DNA from: Microbacterium sp. SORGH_AS_0428
Lineage (GTDB): Bacteria; Actinomycetota; Actinomycetes; Actinomycetales; Microbacteriaceae
Assembly (NCBI RefSeq): GCF_031453615.1
Contig: NZ_JAVIZT010000001.1
Coordinates: 2,046,001-2,110,000 of the forward strand
Direction: 5' to 3'
DNA length: 64,000 nucleotides
The notes below the pieces were generated by a model that was not told the origin of the DNA, ran no database searches, and saw only the letters and a list, made by a program, of their open reading frames with translations. Shown piece after piece: positions 1 through 8,043 of the stretch. Numbering within the stretch: position 1 is the stretch's first letter; each line of letters opens with the position of its first letter. Made by a program: the position numbers and the translations under genes.

Positions 1-1
1 T

Positions 2-202
2 GCGCTGCTCGCCGAGTGGCTCGCCGTCGGCGGCGGGATCGGCGGCTCGATCGCCGGTTACATCCCGCAGGCGCAGTTCAGCGCGCTCTGGACATCCGTG
101 GTGCTCGTCACGATCGTCTCGCTCGTGCTGTACAACGTGATCCAGATCGTCGAGAACGTGGTCCTCGCCCGCATGGGCATGCGCGCCCAGACCGGCATCT
201 GA
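2..202 (+). CDS. ABC transporter permease, C-terminal end (partial)
   Basis: The frame is open from the left edge and encodes 66 residues before TGA, so the 5' part lies outside the window. It begins AEWLAVGGGIGGSIAGY and continues with a hydrophobic segment (ALWTSVVLVTIVSLVLY) and a short charged tail. This is the usual end of a binding-protein-dependent permease of the SsuC/TauC type that imports sulfonates, taurine, nitrate or pyrimidine-like compounds. The next gene starts 47 bp downstream on the same strand and is a nucleoside/nucleobase deaminase, so the transporter may import a purine or related heterocycle. That substrate is inferred from context only. Confidence 0.75.
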   Translation, partial: ALLAEWLAVGGGIGGSIAGYIPQAQFSALWTSVVLVTIVSLVLYNVIQIVENVVLARMGMRAQTGI

Positions 203-249
203 CCCTCGCGGCTCGCGCCGCATCCGCCTCTTCCAGGAAGATCTTCGGT

Positions 250-1284
250 ATGACCGATCTCACCGCGTTCGCGCACGGCCTGCCCAAGGCAGAGCTCCAC
301 CTGCACCTCGAGGGCACACTCGAGCCCGACCTCAAGTTCGCGCTCGCCGAGCGCAACGGGATCGAGCTCGCCGAGAAGACGGTCGACGAGGTGAAGGCCA
401 CTTACGACTTCACCGACCTCACGAGCTTCCTCGCGGTGTACTACCCGGCGATGCGGGTCCTGGTCACGGCCGACGACTTCCACGACCTCGCCTGGGCCTA
501 CCTCCAGCGGGCGGCGGCGCAGGGCGTCGTGCACGTCGAGATGTTCTTCGACCCGCAGGCGCACACCGGTCGCGGAGTGCCGTTCGGCGATGTGATCGGC
601 GGGTATCGCCGTGCCGTGGTGCGCGCGGAGCGCGAGCTCGGCATCTCGGCCGAGCTCATCATGTGCTTCCTGCGCGACTATTCCGCCGAGTTCGCCTTCG
701 CGACGCTCATGGAGGCGCTGCCCTACAAGCAGTGGATCCTCGGGATCGGCCTGGACTCCGACGAGCGCGGCAACCCGCCGGAGAAGTTCGCCGAGGTCTT
801 CGCCCGGGCGCGCGCCGAGGGCTTCCTGCTCACGATGCACTGCGACATCGACCAGCCCGGCTCGATCGACAACATCCGCGCGGTGCTCGACGAGATCCAG
901 GTCGACCGCATCGACCACGGCACGAACATCGTCGAGGACCCGGCGCTCGTCGCCCTCGCCATCGAGCGCGGGCTCGGCTTCACCACGTGCCCGGTGTCGA
1001 ACTCCTTCGTGACCGAGCAGATGAAGGCGGACGAGATCGTGGGGCTGCTCCGCCAGGGCGCCAAGGTCACGCTGAACTCCGACGACCCGGCGTACTTCGG
1101 TGCGTACGTCGGCGACACGTACGTCGCGCTCGCCGAGAAGGCGGGGCTGACCGAGACCGATCTGGTGCAGTTCGCGATCAACTCGTTCGAGGCCTCGTGG
1201 CTGACACCGGCTCGCCGCGCCGGCTACCTCGCGGCCGTCGCCGACTATGCGGCGCGCCACGGCGTCGCGATGCCCGCCGCATAA
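250..1284 (+). CDS. adenosine-deaminase-family amidohydrolase with atypical HCDID active-site motif
   Basis: 344 residues, near the usual ADA length (about 340). The ATG at 250 is preceded by AGGAAG and opens just before the metal-binding HLHLEGT (His17, His19). Other family marks are DHG (His223) and SDDP (Asp278, Asp279). In classical adenosine deaminases the third motif is HxGE, whose Glu protonates the purine ring. Here it reads MHCDID (His197), with no Glu at +3 but Asp at +2 and +4. The enzyme probably deaminates a purine-like ring, but adenosine as substrate is uncertain. A second family member 627 bp downstream (1911-2951) keeps the normal motif. Likely cotranscribed with, or read through into, the regulator at 1294. 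Confidence 0.85.
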   Translation: MTDLTAFAHGLPKAELHLHLEGTLEPDLKFALAERNGIELAEKTVDEVKATYDFTDLTSFLAVYYPAMRVLVTADDFHDLAWAYLQRAAAQGVVHVEMFFDPQAHTGRGVPFGDVIGGYRRAVVRAERELGISAELIMCFLRDYSAEFAFATLMEALPYKQWILGIGLDSDERGNPPEKFAEVFARARAEGFLLTMHCDIDQPGSIDNIRAVLDEIQVDRIDHGTNIVEDPALVALAIERGLGFTTCPVSNSFVTEQMKADEIVGLLRQGAKVTLNSDDPAYFGAYVGDTYVALAEKAGLTETDLVQFAINSFEASWLTPARRAGYLAAVADYAARHGVAMPAA

Positions 1285-1293
1285 CCTCGGACC

Positions 1294-1914
1294 ATGACCG
1301 ACCCTGTCGCCACGATCGCCGCTGACGAGGATGCGGCCGGCCAGCGTCTGGGCGCCCGCATCCGCGAGCTGCGACAGGCGCGCGGACTCACCCTCGTGCG
1401 CTTGGCCGCCGCCACCGAGCTCTCGCATCCGTTCCTGAGTCAGCTGGAACGGGGGCTCGCCCAGCCGAGCCTGGCGTCGCTGCGACGCATCGCGGTGGCG
1501 CTGGAGACGAGCCCGATCGAGCTGATCGCCGCCTCCGACGAGCCGCGCGAGGCCGCATCCGCGATCGAGATCCAGCGCGCGGGATCCGGCGCCGTGCCGG
1601 AGGGGTTCGCATCCGGTACCGCGCGGATGCTGGCGCACGACGCGCGCGCCTTCCACCCGGTCGAGGTCGTCGCCGACGCCCTCGTGCCCGGTGAGAGCTT
1701 CACCCACGAGGAGGAGGAGTTCCTCTATGTGGTGGCCGGGGGCATCCGGATCGAGCTCGACGGTGAGGCGCACGATCTGACCGCCGGCGACTCGGTGCAC
1801 TTCCCCGGGGGCGTCGTGCACCGCTGGTGGTCGCTGGACGAGAAGCCGTACCGGCTTCTCGTCGTCAAGAGCGCGGGCGTTCTCAGGCCCCGCACACCCG
1901 GAGGAACACCGTGA
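1294..1914 (+). CDS. XRE-family regulator with C-terminal cupin domain
   Basis: 206 residues. An N-terminal helix-turn-helix (about residues 18-75, with TELSHPFLSQLERGLAQPSL) is followed by a cupin_2 sensor domain (about 120-195, with EEEFLYVVAGGIRIEL and DSVHFPGGVVHRW). Such proteins usually repress or activate adjacent catabolic genes in response to a small ligand bound by the cupin. It lies between two adenosine-deaminase-family genes and overlaps the second by 4 bp (GTGA), so it probably controls them. TAACCT sits exactly 6 nt before its ATG, consistent with a leaderless transcript in addition to read-through from upstream. A second XRE-cupin protein is encoded at 11058-11672. Confidence 0.88.
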   Translation: MTDPVATIAADEDAAGQRLGARIRELRQARGLTLVRLAAATELSHPFLSQLERGLAQPSLASLRRIAVALETSPIELIAASDEPREAASAIEIQRAGSGAVPEGFASGTARMLAHDARAFHPVEVVADALVPGESFTHEEEEFLYVVAGGIRIELDGEAHDLTAGDSVHFPGGVVHRWWSLDEKPYRLLVVKSAGVLRPRTPGGTP

Positions 1915-2951
1915 TCTCGTACGCCGACTACCTGCAGCTGCTGCCCAAGACGGAACTGCACTGCCACTTCGCCTCGACCATGACGGCGACGACCTTCATC
2001 GAGCTGGCCGCGCGCTACGGCGTGGAGCTGTGGGGCGATGACCCCGAGACGCTCTTCGACTTCGCCGACCTGCCCGAGTTCCTCGTCGCCTTCCGCGCCG
2101 CGCACGACGTGCTGCGCGAGCCGGCGGACTTCGAGCGCGTCGCCTGGGAGGGTGTGCGGGCCGCTGTCGCCGAGGGCAACCTCCGCTACCGCGAGTACTA
2201 CGTCAACCCGCAGTACTTCGCCGCCCGCGGGATCGGTTACCGCGACGTGATGGACCCGATCATCGCGGGCCTGCGACGCGCCGAGGCCGACTTCGGCGTC
2301 GGGTTCCGCATCGTTGCCGCGATCAACCGGCGCGACAGCCCGGAGTCCGCGGTCGCGATGGTGCGCGAGGTGATCGAGCACGGCATCCCGGAGGTCGTGG
2401 GCATCGGCCAGGACGACCTCACCCCGGAGAACACCGAGGACCCCACCCGGTTCGCGGCCGCGTACCGGCTGGCCGCATCCGCCGGTCTGAAACTGACGGC
2501 GCACGTCGGGGAGACGCCGACGGCGACGCCGGATGCGGTGCGCGAGGCGATCGAGGTGCTGGGCTGCGACCGCCTCGACCACGGGTACCGCATCGTCGAC
2601 GACCCGGCCGTCGTGGCGCTCGCGCTCGAGCGCGGCATCGGGTTCGCGACGACGCCCGTGTCGACGACGATCTGCTCGGGCTGGACTCTGGACGAGGGGC
2701 ACCGACTGCGCGCCATGATCGACGCGGGGCTCACGGTCAGCGTGTCCACCGACGATGCGATGTTCTTCCGCACCGACATCGGCAAGGAGTACCGCGAGGG
2801 ACTCATGGCATTGGGCGTCGATGCGGCCGCGGCGAAGCGGATCGCGCTCGCCGGCATCGACATCTCGTTCGCGGATGCGGCCACGAAGGCGCGCCTGCGC
2901 GGCGAGTTCGAGGGCGCCTTCATCGCCCTCGACGCCCTCCTCGAGCCCTGA
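1911..2951 (+). CDS. add: adenosine deaminase
   Basis: 346 residues. The GTG start at 1911 overlaps the stop of the upstream regulator and has GGAGGA 5 nt upstream. It carries the complete adenosine deaminase signature: TELHCHF (His17, His19), TAHVGET with catalytic Glu201 after His198, DHGYRI, and STDDAMFF with the metal-binding Asp pair. It should convert adenosine or deoxyadenosine to inosine plus ammonia in the cytoplasm, feeding purine salvage or catabolism. The gene ends 17 bp before a 59-bp palindromic element that separates it from a convergent gene. Confidence 0.9.
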   Translation: MISYADYLQLLPKTELHCHFASTMTATTFIELAARYGVELWGDDPETLFDFADLPEFLVAFRAAHDVLREPADFERVAWEGVRAAVAEGNLRYREYYVNPQYFAARGIGYRDVMDPIIAGLRRAEADFGVGFRIVAAINRRDSPESAVAMVREVIEHGIPEVVGIGQDDLTPENTEDPTRFAAAYRLAASAGLKLTAHVGETPTATPDAVREAIEVLGCDRLDHGYRIVDDPAVVALALERGIGFATTPVSTTICSGWTLDEGHRLRAMIDAGLTVSVSTDDAMFFRTDIGKEYREGLMALGVDAAAAKRIALAGIDISFADAATKARLRGEFEGAFIALDALLEP

Positions 2952-2968
2952 CTGCCGGTCCTCTTCGG

Positions 2969-3027
2969 TTCGAGGGACGCGTTTCGCTCCCTTTTCCGTG
3001 GTTTGGCCGCGTTTCGGGTCCCTCGAA
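2969..3027 (+). repeat. 59-bp palindromic intergenic element, copy A1
   Basis: Begins TTCGAGGGACGCG and ends CGTTTCGGGTCCCTCGAA, so the ends are inverted repeats of about 13 bp. It fills most of the 91-bp gap between two convergent genes, 17 bp after one stop and 15 bp before the other. Six more copies of exactly the same length and orientation occur at 3624, 3698, 11731, 11815, 25462 and 30469. It could act as a bidirectional transcription terminator, but no T-tract follows the arms. Confidence 0.85.
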
Positions 3028-3042
3028 CAGGGCTTACCGCGG

Positions 3043-3459
3043 TCAGGCGGCCGCGGAACGGCGACGGAAGTACGGGTTCGACGTCGGCAGGTACATCAGC
3101 ACGGCCGCGGCGAGGGCGACGACCACGATGAGGATGTCCACGATGTTGCCCGCGGCGAAGGCGGGGAGCCCGGCCAGCACCGCGATGATCGCCAGGATGA
3201 GCAGCACGATGCGTGCCCAGTTGCGTCCGCGGAGCATGTAGACGGCGAACAGGATGCGCAGCGCCGCCCCGCCGGCGAGGCCGATGATCGCCGCGGCAGG
3301 ACCCACGGCGTCGGCGACCTGTGCGTTGCCGCCGACATCGACCACGGCGTAGCTCCCGTTCGCGAGCGACGTGAGGATCGAGATCGCCGAGAGCGCGACG
3401 CTCGCGATCCAGAGCCAGAAGGATGCGGTGACCGCCGTCGGGCGTGCGCTGTTGTCCAT
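3043..3459 (-). CDS. small four-helix membrane protein, unknown function
   Basis: 138 residues. The ATG at 3459 was chosen because GGAGGGGG lies about 9 nt upstream, and a longer open frame to 3603 has no such site. The protein has four hydrophobic stretches: about 13-35, 48-70, 80-100 and 105-122, the last containing VDILIVVVALAAAVLMYL. It ends in a basic tail (NPYFRRRSAAA). I do not recognise a named family. It is transcribed alone, convergent with the adenosine deaminase gene. Confidence 0.75.
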   Translation of the reverse strand: MDNSARPTAVTASFWLWIASVALSAISILTSLANGSYAVVDVGGNAQVADAVGPAAAIIGLAGGAALRILFAVYMLRGRNWARIVLLILAIIAVLAGLPAFAAGNIVDILIVVVALAAAVLMYLPTSNPYFRRRSAAA

Positions 3460-3623
3460 GATCGTTCCCCCTCCGAGCCGCCCACGATGGGTGCTCTGGC
3501 TCAGACCATAGGGCACGCACAGGCGCGCCGCCGGGCTGTGCGCGTCGTGGACCGGGCCGGTCGTGCTTCCTCCGGCGGTATCGCGCACGCGTGGTCGCCG
3601 CATCCGGTGTCCCGGGCCCCGTG

Positions 3624-3682
3624 TTCGAGGGACCCGTGTTGTCGCGCCGGGGGCGTGCGGTCGGCGTTTCGGGCCTCTCGAA
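3624..3682 (+). repeat. 59-bp palindromic intergenic element, copy A2
   Basis: TTCGAGGGACCCG ... CGTTTCGGGCCTCTCGAA. It lies with copy A3 in the 330-bp gene-free stretch 3460-3789. The rest of that stretch should hold the promoter of the small membrane protein (3460-3600). I see no other gene or structure there. Confidence 0.85.
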
Positions 3683-3697
3683 CGGAGCTTGCCGGTG

Positions 3698-3756
3698 TTC
3701 GAGAGACGCGAATCGCCGCTTCGGGGCCGGTTGGACCGCGTTTCGGGTCTCTCGAA
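3698..3756 (+). repeat. 59-bp palindromic intergenic element, copy A3
   Basis: TTCGAGAGACGCG ... CGTTTCGGGTCTCTCGAA. It is in tandem with A2 (15-bp spacing) and ends 33 bp from the stop of the GMC oxidoreductase gene. Both arms carry the compensating change GAGAGAC/GTCTCTC. The arms therefore co-vary, which suggests the fold itself is maintained. Confidence 0.85.
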
Positions 3757-3789
3757 CAGAACTCAGGCGAAGAAGCCCGGGGCGGGGGA

Positions 3790-5355
3790 TCAGCGAGCGG
3801 CGGCGACGAGTTCGGCGCCGCGCTCGGCGATCGCCACCGTCGGGGCCTGCGTGTTGCACGTCGGGATCGAGGGCATCACCGACGCGTCCGCCACCCACAG
3901 CCCCTCGAGGCCCCTCACCCGCAGCGCGGGATCGACCACCGCGAGCTCGTCCGTGCCGATGCGCGCGGTGCCCGAGCAATGGAAGAACGTGCCGATGTTC
4001 TCTCGCACGAACCGAACCCTGTCCGCGGGCGCGAGTCCTGCGGCCGGCGTGATCGGGCCCTCCGCGAGATCGGCGTAGGCGGATGCGGCGACGAGATCCT
4101 GCACGGCGTCGACCGCCTCGACCATGGCTGCGAGATCCGTCGGATCGGCGAGGTAGTTCGGATGGATGTCGGCGGCAGCATCCGGATCCGCCGAGCGCAC
4201 CCGCACCCAGCCGACGCTGCGCGAGCGGTACAGGCCCGGGACCAGGGCGAACACGCGATTCCCGGACAGGTCGTGGCGCGCGTGCAGCACGTCGTCGCCG
4301 CGAGAGCCGTGCGCGACGACCGTGTGGAGGTCGGGGCCGGTCTCGGCGTAGGAGCTGCGCCAGTTGAGCATCGCGCCGCCGCCGTTGCCGATCACCGGGC
4401 CGAGGTCGTGCCGGGCGCGGAAGTTCATGCCCAGGATCAGCGGGTGATCCTGGAAGTTCTCGCCGACCCCGGGCAGATGGTGCATCGCTCGGATGCCGGA
4501 TGCGGCGAGCCGCGCGGCGTCCCCGATCCCCGACAGCTGCAGCAGCCGCGGGGTGTCGAGCGCCCCGGCCGCCAGCACGATGCGCGTGGCGGCGGTCTCC
4601 ACGGCGACATCGCCCACCGTGTGCCGCACGCCGGTGACGCGGTCTCCGGTCAGGACCAGCGCGTGGACCCGGCTGTCGACCAGCACGTCGAGATTCGCTC
4701 GGCCCAGCGCGGGCTCGAGATAGCCTCGCGCGGTGCTCCAGCGCTCGAAGGATCCGTCGTCCCCCTCGACCGCGTTGTAGTCCGGGTAGGTCGCGCCCTC
4801 GTTGGACGCCGCATTCGCGTCGTCGATCACCGGGAGGCCGCGTTCGGCGGAGGCGGCGATGAGCGCGTGCGCGATCGGGTGCACGTGCGCGAGAGGCCCG
4901 ACCCGCATCGGTCCCGTGAGCCCGCGGTACGCCCGGTCGCCGCCGGCGCGGGACTCGGACCGGCGGAAGTACGGCAGCAGATCGTCGTAGCCCCAGCCGG
5001 CGGCGCCCGCATCCGCCCACGCGTCGTAGTCCGCGCGGTTGCCGCGGTACCAGAGCATGGCATTCGTCGAGGACGATCCGCCGAGCACCTTGCCGCGCGG
5101 CATCGCGAGGGAGCGACCGAGAACGTGCGGGGTGGGCGTCGACCGGTAGCCGTGGTCGTACGCCCCGCCGATGAGGGCGTCCCAGTGCGCGGCCTCGAGG
5201 ATCTCGCGCACGCCGCGGTGGTCGCCGCCCGCTTCGATCAGGAGCACGCGGACAGCGGGATCCTCCGACAGGCGCGCCGCCAGCACGCATCCGGCCGCCC
5301 CGCCGCCGACCACGATCTCGTCGTAGCCGGCGGCGGGGGTGCGCACCAGGGGCAT
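3790..5355 (-). CDS. GMC-family FAD oxidoreductase (choline dehydrogenase/alcohol oxidase type)
   Basis: 521 residues, normal for the family. An N-terminal dinucleotide-binding fold (VVGGGAAGCVLAARLSE, about residues 15-31) is followed by the GMC signature region (GKVLGGSSSTNAMLWYRG). The C-terminal substrate domain has the active-site HCSGTARIG and CNTQAPTVAIAERGAELV. These enzymes oxidise primary alcohols to aldehydes with FAD. The ATG at 5355 sits just before the FAD fold; the open frame continues upstream to 5679 but without family sequence. It is the last gene of the leftward catabolic operon, so its product aldehyde could feed the aldehyde dehydrogenase at 8040-9545. The substrate is unknown. 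Confidence 0.88.
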   Translation of the reverse strand: MPLVRTPAAGYDEIVVGGGAAGCVLAARLSEDPAVRVLLIEAGGDHRGVREILEAAHWDALIGGAYDHGYRSTPTPHVLGRSLAMPRGKVLGGSSSTNAMLWYRGNRADYDAWADAGAAGWGYDDLLPYFRRSESRAGGDRAYRGLTGPMRVGPLAHVHPIAHALIAASAERGLPVIDDANAASNEGATYPDYNAVEGDDGSFERWSTARGYLEPALGRANLDVLVDSRVHALVLTGDRVTGVRHTVGDVAVETAATRIVLAAGALDTPRLLQLSGIGDAARLAASGIRAMHHLPGVGENFQDHPLILGMNFRARHDLGPVIGNGGGAMLNWRSSYAETGPDLHTVVAHGSRGDDVLHARHDLSGNRVFALVPGLYRSRSVGWVRVRSADPDAAADIHPNYLADPTDLAAMVEAVDAVQDLVAASAYADLAEGPITPAAGLAPADRVRFVRENIGTFFHCSGTARIGTDELAVVDPALRVRGLEGLWVADASVMPSIPTCNTQAPTVAIAERGAELVAAAR

Positions 5356-5428
5356 CACGCGCTCCTGGGCGCGAGGGTGTCGTCTTGCGACGCTCGTGGA
5401 GCGACCGGCACGATCTGAGACGCGACCA

Positions 5429-6043
5429 TCAGTTGTGCTCGCTCGGACCCATGATGCTGATGCCCTCCGTGGCCTCGACGTGGCGCACGAAGATGTACTT
5501 GTCCTCGCGTCCGTCGGAGTGCTTGCGCTTGATCCCGGGCTCGAGGATCCCGTCGGTCTTCGCGACGACGATGTACGGCTCGGATGCGGCGAGTCCCGCC
5601 GCGCAGTGCGCGTCGAACTCTTCGAGCGTCTCGGCGGTGAACGCCTTCTCGACACCCGCGCCGCGGGCGATCGCGGCAAGGTCGACGCGACCCTTCGCCG
5701 TGTGCGTGGCCGGGCCCCCGATCGACTGGTATTGCTCGTTGTCCCACACGACGATGAACAGGTTCTCCGGGCGCTCGTTGCCGAGGGTCGCGAGGATCCC
5801 GAGGTTGAACAGGAGGCCGCCGTCGGTGTCGAGCGAGACGATGCGGCGGTGGGGCAGGCCCACGGCGAGGCCGAACGCCTCCGGCGTCACGCATCCGAGC
5901 TGCTGCTGGAACAGGCTCGCCTCGCGCATGTGCGGGGCGGCGTTGTACCACTCGTCGACGGCGCCGCCGAGGGAGAGGATGACCAGCTCGTCCGCAAGGC
6001 GTGCGGCGAGCAGCTTCATGGCTTCGAATCGGGAGTAGCTCAT
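5429..6043 (-). CDS. ThDP-dependent decarboxylase, beta subunit-like (sulfopyruvate decarboxylase ComE type)
   Basis: 204 residues. It covers only the C-terminal thiamine-diphosphate-binding domain, with the diphosphate/Mg motif DTDGGLLFNLG and VVWDNEQYQSIGGPATHT. The partner pyrimidine-binding domain is encoded by the preceding gene, with which it overlaps by 4 bp (ATGA). This two-gene split is typical of sulfopyruvate decarboxylase (ComDE) and of some phosphonopyruvate decarboxylase-like enzymes, which convert a 3-substituted pyruvate to the aldehyde plus CO2. The surrounding operon lacks phosphonate or coenzyme M genes, so another 2-oxo acid is equally possible. Confidence 0.85.
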   Translation of the reverse strand: MSYSRFEAMKLLAARLADELVILSLGGAVDEWYNAAPHMREASLFQQQLGCVTPEAFGLAVGLPHRRIVSLDTDGGLLFNLGILATLGNERPENLFIVVWDNEQYQSIGGPATHTAKGRVDLAAIARGAGVEKAFTAETLEEFDAHCAAGLAASEPYIVVAKTDGILEPGIKRKHSDGREDKYIFVRHVEATEGISIMGPSEHN

Positions 6044-6540
6044 CGGACCAGATCCCCTCCGAGGACGATGGCGGCGTGGTAGTACGACGCGTAGGCGGTG
6101 TCGTAGGCACGGACGATCGCCGTCTCGAGCTGGTCGACGTCGCGGACGATCGTGTACGGCGTGCGCAGCGCCTTCAGCAGCGGCTCCATCGTGATGCCGT
6201 GCGGGATCGCCCACCAGTTGTTCTCGCCCATCTCCCCGCGGTAGCTCATGATCATGACGACGGGGATGCCGGCGCCGAGACCCATGCGGGCGAGGTGCTC
6301 GGTCGCGGCGCGCAGCCCCGAGTTCTCCATGACCAGTACGGCGCGCTTGCCCGAGAGGAACACGCCGCCGGCGATCGCGGCGCCCTCGCCCTCGTTCGTG
6401 ACGGGGATGGTGCGGATGTCGGGGTCCGCATCCAGAGCCGGGTACAGCTCCTTCAGCAGCGAGTCGGGCAGGTACGTGGCGACGGAGACGCCGGCTCGCT
6501 TGAGCCCGCGGATCACCGCCTCGACGGCGTCGGCTCTCAT
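6040..6540 (-). CDS. ThDP-dependent decarboxylase, alpha subunit-like (ComD type)
   Basis: 166 residues, corresponding to the pyrimidine-binding domain of ThDP enzymes. TNEGEGAAIAGG carries the conserved Glu that activates the cofactor, and MSYRGEMGENNWWAIPHG follows. It should pair with the product of the overlapping downstream gene to form the active decarboxylase. A 127-bp gap containing a nested palindrome (6578-6650) separates it from the upstream monooxygenase gene. It may therefore have its own promoter or be partly uncoupled from the first half of the operon. Confidence 0.85.
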   Translation of the reverse strand: MRADAVEAVIRGLKRAGVSVATYLPDSLLKELYPALDADPDIRTIPVTNEGEGAAIAGGVFLSGKRAVLVMENSGLRAATEHLARMGLGAGIPVVMIMSYRGEMGENNWWAIPHGITMEPLLKALRTPYTIVRDVDQLETAIVRAYDTAYASYYHAAIVLGGDLVR

Positions 6541-6577
6541 GTGCTCTCTCTTTCGTGCGGGTGGGTGGAGTGTCTTC

Positions 6578-6650
6578 CGGGTTCGGGGCGCCTTTCGCGC
6601 TGTGGGGCGGACACTTCGCGCCCCACAGCAGCACGTGCGCCCCGAAGCCG
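6578..6650. repeat. nested palindrome between monooxygenase and decarboxylase genes
   Basis: Outer arms TTCGGGGCGC (6582-6591) and GCGCCCCGAA (6637-6646) enclose inner arms TGTGGGGCG (6601-6609) and CGCCCCACA (6619-6627). It starts 16 bp past the 3' end of the monooxygenase gene on the minus strand. It could attenuate transcription within the operon or mark the boundary between two units. Confidence 0.7.
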
Positions 6651-6666
6651 GGAGCTGGGTGGCGGA

Positions 6667-8043
6667 TCAGGACGGAACGGATGCGGCCTCGCGCGCGGCG
6701 AGCGAATGCGCGCGGTGCGTGGGGGCCAGGCGAGGACCGCCGCCGAAGTGCTCGCGCAGCGTGGCGCCGGCGGGAGGGCCGACCCGGCTCCGCTCGGCCA
6801 GCACGGGCACCACGAGGTCGATGAACGCGCGGTAAGCTCCGGGCCCGCCGAAGGTCGGCTCCAGCATGAGACCGTCGAGTCCGGAGCCGTCGACGATCGC
6901 CTCGATCTCGTCGGCGACCTGTTCGGGGGATCCGGTGATCTGGAACCCGCGGATCGCCTTCGTGCGGAACTGGTCGAGGATCTCGCCCACACGCATCTCG
7001 GGGTTCTGGCGCGCGTAGCGCTGGATGAGGGTCTGGCCGAGGTCCGTGCGCAGGTCCACGACCCTGGTGTCGGGATCGATGCCGGTGAGATCGAGCCCGG
7101 TGATCCCGGCGAACATGACGGCCGCATCCGCGCGCTGCAGCACGGCCTCGTACTCGTCGCGCAGGGCGCGCGCCTCGGCCTCGGTCGCGGCCACCGTCAC
7201 GGTCATGCCCGAGATCACGGCGATGTCGTGCGGGTCGCGCCCGTGGGTCACGGCCTGTGCCCGGATGTCGTCGACGTGCGCCTTGGCGGCGGCGATCGAC
7301 TGGCCCTGGATGAACACGGCCTCGGCGTTGCGGGCTGCGTAGGCGCGACCGCGGTCCGAGGTGCCGGCCTGGAAGAGCACCGGGGTGCGTTGCGGCGTGG
7401 GCGGCACCGCGAAGATCCCGGCGGCGCGCTGGTAGGTGCCCGCGACCTCCACGCGGTGCAGCTTCGCGGGGTCGGCGTACACGCCCCGTGCGCGGTCGCG
7501 CAGCTCGGCGTCGTCGTCCCAGCTGTGCTCCCACAGGCGCAGGCACGTGTCGAGGAACTCGTCGGCGGCGTCGTAGCGCTGGTCGTGGTCGAGCGCCTCG
7601 GTCACCCCGAACAGCTGGTCCGTGGTCGCCTGTGAGCTGCCGGTCACGACGTTCCAGCCGATGCGTCCGCCGGTGAAACGGTCGAGGGTCGCGAAGCGGC
7701 GCGCGGTCCCGTAGGGCTTCTCCACGGTCGTGGGCGAGGTCACCACGAACCCCAGGTGCTCGGTCTCGCGTGCGAGCGTCGCGATCGCGAGCATCGGATC
7801 CAGCGCGGGGAACTGGATGCCGTGGGCCGCCACCTCGTCGGGCATCCGCCCCTCGAGCGTGGCGTAGCCGTAGGTGTCGGCGAAGAACAGGAAGTCGAAG
7901 CCGGCCGCATCCAGTTCGCGCGCCAGATCGACCCAGTAGTCGAGGCGGTCCCAGTCGTCGCCGCGGCCGTCGGGATGCGTCCAGGTGGGCATGCCGTTGG
8001 AGGGGTTCATCATCTCGAAGACCCCGAGCGCGATCCTTGTCAT
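6667..8043 (-). CDS. LLM-class FMN-dependent monooxygenase, NtaA/DmoA type
   Basis: 458 residues, typical of the NtaA/SnaA/DszA/DmoA branch. Visible family features are the N-terminal beta-barrel strand MTRIALGVFEMM, DFLFFADTYG, ARRFATLDRFTGGRIGWNVV and VLFQAGTSDRGRAYAARNAEAVF. These two-component enzymes use reduced FMN and O2 to hydroxylate or cleave C-N or C-S bonds in compounds such as nitrilotriacetate, dimethylsulfide, dibenzothiophene sulfone or N-heterocycles. No flavin reductase gene is in this window, so one must come from elsewhere. The start at 8043 overlaps the aldehyde dehydrogenase stop by 4 bp, which argues for tight coexpression. Confidence 0.88.
   Translation of the reverse strand: MTRIALGVFEMMNPSNGMPTWTHPDGRGDDWDRLDYWVDLARELDAAGFDFLFFADTYGYATLEGRMPDEVAAHGIQFPALDPMLAIATLARETEHLGFVVTSPTTVEKPYGTARRFATLDRFTGGRIGWNVVTGSSQATTDQLFGVTEALDHDQRYDAADEFLDTCLRLWEHSWDDDAELRDRARGVYADPAKLHRVEVAGTYQRAAGIFAVPPTPQRTPVLFQAGTSDRGRAYAARNAEAVFIQGQSIAAAKAHVDDIRAQAVTHGRDPHDIAVISGMTVTVAATEAEARALRDEYEAVLQRADAAVMFAGITGLDLTGIDPDTRVVDLRTDLGQTLIQRYARQNPEMRVGEILDQFRTKAIRGFQITGSPEQVADEIEAIVDGSGLDGLMLEPTFGGPGAYRAFIDLVVPVLAERSRVGPPAGATLREHFGGGPRLAPTHRAHSLAAREAASVPS

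Noticed and set aside
58..1821. Long minus-strand open frame across the deaminase and XRE genes
   Set aside because: It is a shadow caused by high GC. Its translation is repetitive Arg/Asp/Leu/Val-rich sequence without any domain, while the opposite strand encodes two clear families.
2755..5418. Plus-strand open frame of 887 residues opposite the GMC gene
   Set aside because: Low-complexity Arg/Gly/Asp-rich translation with no recognisable domain. It runs across the 59-bp repeats and a clearly coding opposite strand.
5356..5679. N-terminal extension of the GMC oxidoreductase to 5679
   Set aside because: The extra 108 residues are Arg/Ser-rich, overlap the ThDP subunit gene and precede an intact FAD-binding N-terminus.
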